Source: Campylorhamphus procurvoides (Eukaryota; Chordata; Aves; Passeriformes; Dendrocolaptidae). Taken from it: a stretch of DNA of 64,000 nt. The DNA lies in contig WBMV01002675.1 in NCBI GenBank assembly GCA_013396655.1, positions 87,279 through 151,278 of the forward strand, written 5' to 3'. The stretch's first letter is position 1. Each line of letters begins with the position of its first letter. The notes beneath the pieces were generated by a model, which was given only the letters and a program-made list of their open reading frames with translations, did not search any database and was not told the origin of the DNA. The translations under genes were made by a program, and so were the position numbers. This document shows, piece by piece, positions 43,059-51,588 of the stretch.

Positions 43059-43325
43059 AAATCCCTCTTCCCACCCAGAGGTGCACTGGGACCCCAGCAC
43101 AGGATATCAAACGAAATATGATTTTTAATCTTTTTGGGAGGGATTTTTCCTAACTTTCCTTCCATTCCCAAGAGACCACAACAATTTCCAAAGGCTCCTC
43201 AAATCCCTCTTCCCACCCAGAGGTGCACTGGAGCCCCATCATAGGGAATCAAATGAAATACGGGATTTTAAACTCTTTTTTGGGAGTTTTTTACTAACTT
43301 TTCTGCCATTCCCAACAACTTCTTT
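43059..43325. repeat. 142-bp tandem duplication, two copies
   Basis: AAATCCCTCTTCCCACCCAG starts at 43,059 and again at 43,201. Both copies continue with 'aggtgcactgg', 'aatcaaa(t/c)gaaata'-like sequence, a TTTTTGGGAG part and 'taactttcc/tctgccattccca'. Divergence is visible in every segment, so it is not recent. Confidence 0.93.
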
Positions 43326-43469
43326 ACCAAACCCGAACTCCTGTAGTTCAGCTGCAAGAAAACACAGTTTTGCTGCCCAATTTTCACACACAAAAAAAAA
43401 TTAACACCTCCAAATCCATAGGAGAGGTTTCCTTTGAAATAACCTCCACCTTTTCTTTCCCCCTTTCTT
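43326..43469. other. Unique sequence
   Basis: Nothing recognised. Confidence 0.5.
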
Positions 43470-43570
43470 CGCAGGCAGGAGGAATTTCGCCAGCCTCTTG
43501 TGAGGCTTAAACAATATATCCCAAGCCAGCCTGGGAGGTGCTAATTGCTTTTTTATCTAAATGGACCTTT
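43470..43570. promoter_or_regulatory. Candidate conserved non-coding element (short, weak)
   Basis: GAGGCTTAAACAATATATCC and GTGCTAATTGCTTTTTTATC in a 100-bp AT-leaning stretch, with TTCGCAGG and TTTCGCC at its left. Confidence 0.3.
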
Positions 43571-44299
43571 TCTCCTCATGCCACCAGTGCCTGTGGTGGT
43601 GGAAGGAATACAATGGGGCATGGAGGAGCGAGATACATGTGTACAAAGGGTATTTAGAGATAAAAATAAAGATACAGCACAAAGAAAGGCAGCCCTGCGA
43701 GGGGACCCTGTTACCCAGTGATGGATGAACCACCACAAGAAGAAAGCCCGGAGCTGATAAGACTCTCCGAGCCTTATCTGAGCCCATAGGTACCTCCTGG
43801 AGGTGCAACCACCGGGCATTTGTGGGTTTCCAAGGTCTCAGCCTGGAGCAGAAGGGTTGGGGAGAGTCCTGAGGACCACCTGGGGTGGGGTGCAGCAGAT
43901 CTGCCCACCCATCCTGGCAAACCAAAGAGCCCTGGTGGGCTTTGGGTCACTTTGGGGCTGTGATGAATGTGCTCCCTGCAAGAGATTGGGGGGCCTTGAG
44001 ATATTTTAGTCTTTAGATTTCAGTGCTGTGGTGTTCTCCTATGAAACCACCGGGAAAAGGGTTTGGAGAAAGGCAATGGACCAGCAGAGTGGGGTGGGCT
44101 GAGTCTGGCACAGAAACTCCTTTCCCGAAGCCCCCATTTTCCTCCTGTTTCTCCCCCAATGACCTCAGTTAAACCAGTGCAAGTTTCTCAATTCAGAGCC
44201 AACCTAAGCCTCTAAAAACCTGTTGACTTTCCAGAAAAGCAGGAAGCGGGTAAACACAGCAATTGGCTGCTCTTTCTGCTGCCCACATGTCACCCTAGG
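43571..44299. other. Unique intergenic sequence
   Basis: Nothing recognised. Confidence 0.5.
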
Positions 44300-44500
44300 G
44301 GGGTGGAGGGGGGAAAATTCTATTAGGCTTTTATTTAACATGAATTTGAATGTATTCCAGGTCACTGATCACATAAGCAATGCTGATATGGGTAATAAAG
44401 AAGTTCCTACCATACCTTTATTTGCCTTCTGCCTGTAATAAATCTTTATCACACACCAGGCTGATTGTAACAGTATAACTTCCTTTTTCCCCCCCTCTCC
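44300..44500. promoter_or_regulatory. Candidate conserved non-coding element
   Basis: GGCTTTTATTTAACATGAAT, GGTCACTGATCACATAAGC, GCTGATATGGGTAATAAAG and CTGTAATAAATCTTTATC. AT-rich and repeat-free with sharp edges, but low in CpG. Confidence 0.42.
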
Positions 44501-45054
44501 TGTCCTTTTTTTCCTTTTAGAGAGAGGCAAAAAGTATAACTGCATACACCCCAAACTCTCTGCTTTGCCATGGGATTAAGAGAGCATTTTGGGACACTGC
44601 TAATTCCCCATTTCCTTCTGAGGGCCAGCTGTGCCAAGAGTCACCCTTGTCCAAAAGGGGATGGGGAGAAACGGGTTCAAACCCAGAAAGTCCCTGAAAT
44701 TTCTCCCTGGATGCCAGCTGGGGATAGGATCGAGCTCCCTTGGTGGCCACCAGCAGGGGAACTGTTATGGGAGAACACCAAGGAAAACCCTCTGGGAGGG
44801 TCCATAGTCCCTGGGAATGCAGGGAGGGGGGATATTAAAAACTGAGATTCAGCTCTGGCCTCTCCAAACACAGAAATGGGGGGCACTCCTGGGTGGAAGG
44901 GACTCCACAGGGGTCAAGAGGAAGTCCTTGGGGTTCCCCCCAACCATTGTGATAGTATTTGTAAAATTCATTTCTAGGACTTCTACCATCCATCCATCCA
45001 AAAAATCTGCAATCCCACCATGGCTCTCCCTGAGCCTGCATCCATGACCTGTTA
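44501..45054. other. Unique intergenic sequence
   Basis: A T-rich patch lies at about 44,480-44,518 and a short CCAT run at about 44,987-45,000. Nothing else recognised. Confidence 0.5.
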
Positions 45055-45560
45055 GAAACAATATTTCCACGAATGAGGAATATTTATCTCTTTAAAAAAT
45101 ATATATACAGAGAACTCAAATATTTTCACAGCCCTCTCCTGCAGATTCTTCGCAAATTTCTTTGTTGATAAAACAAAGTTTCAATCCCCAAAGACAAGCT
45201 GACAGTTTCCCACTCTTCCCAGTCTCCTGCTTTCTGGATCCCATTCTGCCTCATCCCCTTGTGCTTCATCTGTCTCATTGGGATGATTTGCATCCAAATC
45301 TCCCCAATTTTGTCCTTCCTTTCCCGAGCACACACTGGTAGCTCCTGCTAATGCAAGGGCATCGATGGCCTTCATCTTCCCCTGTTTAATGATATTTATC
45401 CACCATCGCTGGGGAAAGAAATTGGCAGCAGCTCAATCTGGCAAAAGAAATTGGTGCCAGTTCAAGCATAATCCCACTAAACACACAGATTTTAATTTCC
45501 CCCCGAAGCCAACGACGCTGCATCTGCAACCATTGTCCTTGGGACAAAATCTGGACACTG
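45055..45560. promoter_or_regulatory. Candidate conserved non-coding element with octamer (moderate)
   Basis: GAGGAATATTTATCTC, CTTTGTTGATAAAACAAAG (imperfect palindrome, CTTTGTT / AACAAAG arms with SOX/forkhead-like words), ATGATTTGCATCCAAATC with the octamer at 45,286-45,293, GTTTAATGATATTTATCC and a doubled AAAGAAATTGG word (about 45,415 and 45,443). Confidence 0.4.
45286..45293 (-). promoter_or_regulatory. POU octamer word
   Basis: ATTTGCAT, an exact octamer on the - strand, followed directly by CCAAATC. Confidence 0.38.
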
Positions 45561-45749
45561 CTTTCCAGCTCCTGCACTTTTCTTTCCCTGTATAAATCCA
45601 CTTTCTGTCAGAATGATCCTCTTGGAAGGACAGGTTGGCAGGCACAGGGTCACTGTCCTGGATTCTCCTGAGGGTGCATCCAGTACCTGAACCATAGTCA
45701 TTTTCCTTTACACAACATAAATTCACTTTATGCTTAAGTCACCAAGGCA
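45561..45749. other. Unique sequence
   Basis: Nothing recognised. Confidence 0.5.
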
Positions 45750-46030
45750 GCAGATCATGGAATTCTGGCATGGTTTGGTTGGAAATCAGCTTAAAGCTCA
45801 TCCAGTCCCTCAAGCAGGGACACCTCCCACTGTCCCAGGTGGCTCCAAGCCCTGTCCAACCCGGCCTGGGACACTCCCAGGGATCCAGGGGCAGCCACGG
45901 CTTCTCTGGGCACCCTGTGCCAGGGCCTGCCCACCCTCCCAGAGGAGGATTTCTTCCCAGTATCCCATCTATCCCTGCCCTCTGGCACTGGGAAGTCATT
46001 CCCCCTTGTCCTGTCACTTTTCCCAAGTCA
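45750..46030 (-). mobile_element. CR1 LINE 3'-end fragment, well preserved
   Basis: Antisense CR1 with the full tail: 'atcatggaattctggcatgg', 'caagcagggacacctcccac', 'tccaagccctgtccaacccg', 'cagccacggcttctctgggc', 'gggcctgcccaccctcccag', 'ttcttcccagtatcccatct' and 'cccccttgtcctgtcacttt'. It causes the overlapping open frames of 229 and 244 codons here. Confidence 0.95.
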
Positions 46031-46379
46031 CCCCACACCGCACCAAAGACTCGGTACCAGCCCAAAGAAAACCCTTGGATGTTGCAGATTCGAATCCTCG
46101 TGCCTTTGTGGGAGCCATCCCAATTTTCGGGGGAGGTCAACATTTTCTCCCCATGGACAAAACCCAGGGAGCTCCAGCTGTGTGTCCAGCCGAGCCTTTC
46201 GTGCCCCATCCCATCTGGCAGCCCCCCAAAGCCGAAGCCCTTGGGAGCCCGGGGAATTATTCGTGCCCCTCTCCGGCCGTTTGCGGAGCTGCCGTCGGGA
46301 TTACCCGGCCCTGAAAGGCTGCAAATCCCTCCTTTGGAAAAGCGGGATGCTTCTCTCCTCCTTCCCAGAGCGGACAGGA
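46031..46379. other. Unique sequence, GC- and CpG-rising
   Basis: CpG frequency rises to the right (CTCTCCGGCCGTTTGCGG). The word GATTCGAATCC at about 46,087 is like a tRNA T-loop but no tRNA surrounds it. Confidence 0.45.
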
Positions 46380-46715
46380 GGCAGCATTTCAATTCAATAG
46401 CGCGGCGCGGCTCCGATTTCAGCCCTGGGGTTGTTATTTGCCGGAGCCCGATGCCGTGATTATTTGTAGACATTTATATCGTCCCAAACCTGGCCTTTTT
46501 TATAACTTTATTTCATTTTCTGCTGTTTGCTGCCAGCACCTTTATCGCGACACGCTGATAGCCTGTTCTTTATGGCCCCTCGGTGATTGCCGGGAGCCCG
46601 AGCGCCGAGCAATAACGCGCCGATATAAATATTTGAACAGGGCAAGAAAGTCTGGCCGATTCCTGCCGCCAGCACCAAATTAAAACAAATAATACCACTA
46701 GAGGGACCTTCAGGC
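46380..46715. promoter_or_regulatory. Candidate conserved non-coding element
   Basis: Many CpGs in AT-rich context: ATAGCGCGGCGCGGCTCCG, ATTTATATCGTCCC, CCTTTATCGCGACACGC and AACGCGCCGATATAAATATT. TTTTTTATAACTTTATTTC and TATAAATATTTGAAC are further AT words. It ends with a CTCF-like word. A hypomethylated element is likely if functional. Confidence 0.5.
46695..46707 (+). promoter_or_regulatory. CTCF-like motif
   Basis: CCACTAGAGGGAC matches the first 11 positions of CCASYAGRKGGCR and misses the last two. Confidence 0.33.
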
Positions 46716-46844
46716 TGAGCGACGGGGAGGTCACACTGCGAGCCCGAGAGCGACACCCCCCAAATGGCCCGGCCCGGACCTTTCCCTTGGCCCCCCGCTG
46801 CTCCAGGATTATCAGCCAGGGCGATCCCCACAGCCCGGACATGT
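46716..46844. other. GC-rich linker
   Basis: Unique CpG-bearing sequence between two enhancer-like blocks. Confidence 0.45.
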
Positions 46845-47000
46845 TTGCAGGGCTCGCTGTTTGCCGAGGATCACCCAAATAATTCCACTTGAGCGCGAGG
46901 AACGTGGTTTGTTTTTGCAGTTAAAGACCCGAGGCGCTTTAATTAGTTTACTCGGGTCTTTTGCATGCGAGCCCCACGTTCAAAGAGGAGCCTTTCGGGG
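46845..47000. promoter_or_regulatory. Candidate conserved non-coding element
   Basis: CTTGAGCGCGAGGAACGTGG, GAGGCGCTTTAATTAGTTTA and CGGGTCTTTTGCATGCGAG. AGACCCGAGGCGCTTT and ACTCGGGTCTTT form an imperfect inverted pair (AGACCCGAG / CTCGGGTCT, 9 bp) flanking the TTTAATTAG homeodomain word (about 46,926-46,961). Confidence 0.45.
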
Positions 47001-47119
47001 GCTTTTCCCCCCTTTTTCCTTCCCTTTTCTTTTCTGGGCCTCTCTCTCGCTTTTAACGCGGCGTGTGAATAGCGGAGGACGGGAGCGAAAGACGCCCCGA
47101 CTTAGAAAGTAAAATCTCC
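47001..47119. other. Pyrimidine-rich linker with CpGs
   Basis: CT-rich run at about 47,008-47,052, then AACGCGGCGTGTGAATAGCG. Confidence 0.45.
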
Positions 47120-47430
47120 AGGAAGGAAAAATGGAGGCAAACACAGGAGCTAATTTAGGCAGGCATAGCTGCTGGTGTTTGTGGTTGTCCCTGACAGCGC
47201 TGCTGACTCGAAAGCACCTGTGTTTGCTCACTAGCTTTCCCCAATCTGCTAGAAAATGGCCCGAGCTTGTCACATGGCAGCCAGATAGTCCCAGCGCCAT
47301 GGGAATCAAAAAGCCGCAGCTTTTAGCGGAGTTAATCATTAATGCGCCGTCTCTTTGTCCCATTCAGGAGTGCTGACAAGCGCTTTGATATTTCATATTT
47401 GCCATCAGGTCAGCGGCAGCCAGAGCCGGG
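47120..47430. promoter_or_regulatory. Candidate conserved non-coding element
   Basis: GGAGCTAATTTAGGCAGGC, CCTGACAGCGCTGCTGACTC, GTCACATGGCAGCCAGATAG, GCGGAGTTAATCATTAATGC (bicoid/homeodomain-like) and GCGCTTTGATATTTCATATT (TCF/LEF-like CTTTGAT). Repeat-free with several CpGs. Confidence 0.5.
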
Positions 47431-47671
47431 GCCAATGAGCAGCCTGGCTCACACCTCCCCGTTCCACTGCCCGCCCGTGGCTTCCTTTTCACCTGCGCTC
47501 GGGATTCACCTCCGGAGGTGCATTTGGCACCCCTGCCCCTAAATCACAGCCCCCTCCTAGCTGGATGGGACTCACGGCATCTCCAACCCCACGCAGATCT
47601 CCCGTGCTTTACACCGAGGGTGCGGCTCTCCCTGCGCCTCTCCCTTCCCTTCCTTTGGGCTGAAAACCCGT
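47431..47671. other. GC-rich unique sequence
   Basis: CpG-bearing, nothing recognised. Confidence 0.45.
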
Positions 47672-47745
47672 GGCTGGCACCTTTGGGATCCCACCCAGCC
47701 CGAATCCGGGGCTAGCACCTTTGGGATCCCATCCAGCCCGTATGG
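47672..47745. repeat. 38-bp tandem duplication, two copies
   Basis: GGCTGGCACCTTTGGGATCC at 47,672 and GGCTAGCACCTTTGGGATCC at 47,710 begin 38 bp apart and continue with matching CCAGCCCG sequence. Confidence 0.93.
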
Positions 47746-47835
47746 GCGATGCGGGCGCCGCGCTTTGTATTTGGGAGCAGCTGTCAATTCGTGTGTGCGA
47801 GCGCTGAGCAAACAATGCCCGGCGAATGGGGCGCG
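47746..47835. promoter_or_regulatory. Candidate conserved non-coding element (short)
   Basis: GATGCGGGCGCCGCGCTTTG, GCAGCTGTCAATTCG (E-box plus TGTCAAT) and GCGAGCGCTGAGCAAACAAT. CpG-rich. Confidence 0.33.
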
Positions 47836-49399
47836 GATGGGCAGGAATGCGGCCACCTCGGCTCCTCTCCTCTCCTCTCCTCCCCGCCCTGTCACTTCGC
47901 TGCTCTCAGCCTCGCGTTTCAGCTCCCCAGTTGTTTGCCCAGGGCCTGGTCGTTCCAGGTGTCAGGAGAAGGAGGGCACAGGTTGTGGGACCTCACCTTG
48001 GGTAAAGGGAGGGTGAAAGCTCTCCCTACGCCGGTGGCAGGCGCTGCTTGCTCTGACTTAGCAGATAAAATGCGGCTGTTTGGGCAGAGCCACCCCCTCC
48101 AAAGGACAGGTGGGTCCCCAGGTCCCCATAAAGCTGCTGGGGGAGGTGATTTGTGCCAGCCGAGCCGCGAATCACAGTCAAACTCCAAGGTGCTTGAACT
48201 TTTCCCTTGACTCTGTCAAGCCCTGACAGCTCCTGCACGGAGTCTGCCAGAACAGGGATGGAGGGGGAACTGTGCCAAGGGGCTTCTCGGTGCTCTGTGC
48301 CCCCGTTTATGTCACCCACACATGAAAATCCAGCTGAAGCCCCTCCGTTTATACCACCCGGGTGTGGAAATCCAGGTGGATCCCCCACATTCCCAGCTGG
48401 AGAGCTTCCACCCCCAATACCCAATGCCAATGCACCAGTGCAGATGGAAAAGGTATCAGATGCCAAAGGTGATGAGCAATTAAGTGATTCCTCAGCTTTT
48501 GGACCCCCCTGTTGCTGAGACATGCTGCCTGTGGAGCTGGATGGGAAAACACAGGGGGTCCCCACATTTTATCCATGGATTTACAGGCTGCTCACTCTGG
48601 TGAACTGCTGGAAAATGATCCAGGGCTTGCAGCCTCTGGCAAGAGGAGACACAGGCAGCTGAGAAGTTTCCACCCAGGCAGGTTGGGGCCCATGGAGCTG
48701 TGCCACCCTGTCCCTCCTAAGCTGGCACACCCCAAAGCCACAGAGCACCTGATTTTTCAGATCAAAGAGGAAACTCCCTTGAGTGTCACAGATTTGCAAA
48801 GGCCAGCTAATGGTGACTCATGGAGATAAAGCTCCCAAGGTCATTGAAGGAGCCTGGAATTCTTCCCCTGCAGGACTGAGCTGTGTCTGGAGATGTTACC
48901 AAGCAACCCTTTTCTAAAGGCACACCCCTAGAACATCCACAGCTGCACCTGCAGCATCCCCCAGGTACCTCAGCCTGAAACATCCCAGTGTGAGGCCCCA
49001 CATCGGTGGTTTGTGTCGAGCACGTGGGATCCTGCCCCGAATCCAGAGCAAATCCAGGGCAGCAACCCAGTCCCCAGCCAGATTTCCTAAAATCCAGGTA
49101 AACATTGCAGCCCAAGGCCACCCAAAGCTTTGATCCCCTCACCTGTTGAAACACCCAGGGAGGCTCAGCTCTTTTGCAACACCTCAGAGCAGCTATAACA
49201 AAGAATTCAACTTAAGCCACTCCTGGGGAGCCGAGAGCCAGAATTCCAGCCCTTGGAAGCAATGGAACCACCCTGAGGCCAGAGCTCAGAGGGCTCTTCT
49301 GGAGAAATGCCCCCACACTGGAGGCACTGGGACACTCAGAACCATAACTCCTGCACCTCCAGCTTATACACGACCCCTCAAGCTCCTCATCCAGCTTCC
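47836..49399. other. Unique intergenic sequence
   Basis: Contains a TCCTC-type run at about 47,864-47,884 and a diverged 42-bp tandem doubling starting CCGTTTAT at 48,303 and 48,345. No gene recognised. Confidence 0.5.
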
Positions 49400-49557
49400 C
49401 TGAGCAGCTTCATCCAATGCCTGACAACCCTTTCCACGAAGAAATTCTTCCTCTTGTCCAACTTGAGCCTCCCCTGGCTCAGTCTGAGGCCGTTTCCTCT
49501 CTCCCTGTCACTTGTTCCCTGGGAGCAGAGCCCTCCTGGCTACACCCTCCTTCTAGG
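49400..49557 (-). mobile_element. CR1 LINE fragment, upstream tail segment
   Basis: Antisense: 'tccaatgcctgacaaccctt', 'cgaagaaattcttcctcttg', 'tccaacttgagcctcccctg' and 'tctctccctgtcacttgttc'. It is related to the older subfamily seen at 14,655. Confidence 0.93.
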
Positions 49558-49764
49558 TGGGCTCTGAGTTAAAGCCCTCAGAGAAGCAGAGGGAAGGTTT
49601 TCCTTGCTTTCCACTGGCTTTAGCTGGGAGCTGGATGTGCTTTCCCCTTTGGGGGATCCATGAGATTGCCACAGGGAACGGGGATCCAAAGTGTGTGGCA
49701 GCTGCTGTGGTGTGGGCTCAGCTTCCCGTAGGGAAAAGCCAGGGTGCTAAAAGGCTCTTTAATC
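49558..49764. other. Unique sequence
   Basis: Nothing recognised. Confidence 0.5.
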
Positions 49765-49990
49765 CAGTGGGGAGAAGATAAACGGGATAAACAAGGCAGG
49801 ACCTACTGGAGGCACATCCACACCGCACAAGTGATTAATGAGCAGGGCACACTAATCATGGTCCTCTCAGGCCACAGAGCTCCAATCTCAGCTCTTAATG
49901 AACTGCTGAGCTGCCGTCGGGGCTGCGGGGGTAAATCACATTTTAGGGCAGGCGTAGGAAGCTGCTCTCGGAGCTCTCCAAGCTCCCCCT
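49765..49990. promoter_or_regulatory. Candidate conserved non-coding element
   Basis: CACAAGTGATTAATGAGCAG, GCACACTAATCATGG, CTCTTAATGAACTGCTGAGC and GGGGTAAATCACATTTTAGG. Several TAAT-core sites within 150 bp and CpGs in the right part. Confidence 0.4.
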
Positions 49991-50190
49991 GAGTTGCCTG
50001 TTTAAATATTTTTGCTCCCTGGCCGCCGCAGCCCATTTGCCCTGTGCATCCTCTGCCAGAAAGGAAGCTTTCCTGGAAAAATCACAAAGGCACTTTCAGC
50101 CACAGAAATCCCCATCCCGAATCCAAACAGGGAAGCCTCTGTCCCTTGCCAGCCTAGGCAGGGTTTCCGCCCTGACATAGCAGAGGAGCT

Positions 50191-50211
50191 GGGCAGGGGA
50201 AGGGGAAGGGG
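50191..50211 (+). other. G-quadruplex motif
   Basis: GGGCAGGGGAAGGGGAAGGG(G): four G-runs with loops of 2, 2 and 2. Confidence 0.6.
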
Positions 50212-50865
50212 CCGCTTCTCAGGCTGCAGGGTGGAAATCCTGCTCTTTCCAGGTGCTCTTTCCAAGCTCAAGCCTTGTGTTCCTCACTGGCAGGAGGTTT
50301 ATTGGGCCCTGTGTTTCCTCCTGAGGATGGATAATAACTGAAGGCAGCGCTGACACCCCGGGGAGTGGGCTGTGGGCATGGAATGTGGGTTTCCATGTGG
50401 GCTGCATGGAAAAGCAGTGTCACCCTTGTTAACAGCTTCATTTTGGAGGGCTGGAAAGCCTCATTCCTGCAGCTGGGAGCCCAGGTGTTTGCAGGAATAC
50501 AAACATGTGGTTGCACCATGCCAGGTTGGGGTGCAAAGGGAAGGGGGGTGAGGATGTTCAGCTTTCCCCCAGCTCACATCCATGGCTGCATCCAACCTGC
50601 CAGAGCAGGCCAGGGGTGTCCGTGTCCTCAGTACCCTCAGGATCAGGGAATGAATGAGACCCTTCCTGGCACTGCTGGTGACCTTCTCGGTGACCCAGAG
50701 CCACTCGGTTAACCTCTGATGATGATGGGATAATGAGTCTCCGATGGGTAAATAGCAATTCCAGGGGATGCTCCAGAGGGCAGGGGTGGCTGGCCAGCAG
50801 CAGCACAGCCCATCCTGCACAGCCCAGACAGCCTCCACCCCATGAACAGGGAGGGAAAGCATCTT

Positions 50866-50878
50866 TGCCCCCTGGTGA
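50866..50878 (-). promoter_or_regulatory. CTCF-like motif
   Basis: TGCCCCCTGGTGA; its reverse complement TCACCAGGGGGCA matches 12 of 13 positions of CCASYAGRKGGCR. Confidence 0.38.
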
Positions 50879-51424
50879 GGAGGCCAGAGGGAGCCACAGG
50901 CTCGGGTGAGGGTCCAGCAGATCCAGAAATGTTGTTTTCCTACCTTTTGTTACTAATAAGAAGCTGGACATTCCCAGGGCACTCCAAAAGTCAGGGGAGG
51001 AGAGGCCCAGTGGCACAGGCATGCTGAAGGAACAGCCTGGTTTTGCCCAAATCAAGGATTTAAAGTCTTTTCTGTGCTGGGAGGAGATGTATCTGACATT
51101 CCTGGGGCTCCAGTAACAGGGGCAGTCACACAGTGACAGCTGCTCCTCCATCCTGCAGCATCCAGAGCTGGTTCCCACCTTCCAGATCCTGGAAGATCAC
51201 ATCACCCCACCGAGTCCCAGGGTGGGACAGGACACCCAGGCAGTCAGGGGTCAACTTTTTGTGTAGCACCAGCATTTCCAGGGCAGACCCCTCCCAGGGG
51301 GGATGTTCCAGAGGCTCAGAGGATGCGGAGCTGGTGGTGTCTTGAGGTGACCTTCCACTCCTCTGCCAGAGAAGTGGGCAGTGCAAGGATAAGAGTCAGG
51401 CTTGGGAATAAACACAGGAGGAGC

Positions 51425-51456
51425 TTTTATTTTATTTTATTTTATTTTATTTTTAC
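51425..51456. repeat. (TTTTA)n microsatellite
   Basis: About six TTTTA units. Confidence 0.95.
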
Positions 51457-51480
51457 TGGGTGGTTCTCAGTGCCATGAGC

Positions 51481-51588
51481 ATGGATGTGATCAAAGGAAT
51501 GGATGTGACCAGAGGTATGGATGTGGCTGAAGATACAGATGTGACCAGATGTATGGATGTGGTGGAACACGTGGATGTCACTGGAAGT
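51481..51588. repeat. 18-bp minisatellite, six copies
   Basis: Units starting ATGGATGTGATCAAAGGA, ATGGATGTGACCAGAGGT, ATGGATGTGGCTGAAGAT and so on, exactly 18 bp each. Because 18 is a multiple of 3, the - strand frame through it stays open and reads as a hexapeptide repeat (TSIPLV-like) at the start of an open frame of 220 codons (51,453-52,115). No initiation or domain evidence supports a gene. Confidence 0.93.

Larger units (their letters stand above)
49991..51424. other. Unique sequence with a G4 and a CTCF-like word
   Basis: No gene or transposon recognised. A G-quadruplex motif is at 50,191 and a CTCF-like word at 50,866. Confidence 0.5.

Noticed and set aside
44664..44685. T-loop-like GGGTTCAAACCC
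   Set aside because: It is a simple palindrome; no cloverleaf partner sequences are found.
46080..46100. tRNA T-loop-like GATTCGAATCC
   Set aside because: No A-box, anticodon arm or acceptor stem in the surrounding 80 bp on either strand.
45739..46473. Overlapping open frames of 244 (-) and 229 (+) codons
   Set aside because: Fall on a CR1 3' tail plus GC-rich flank; this part of CR1 is not coding.
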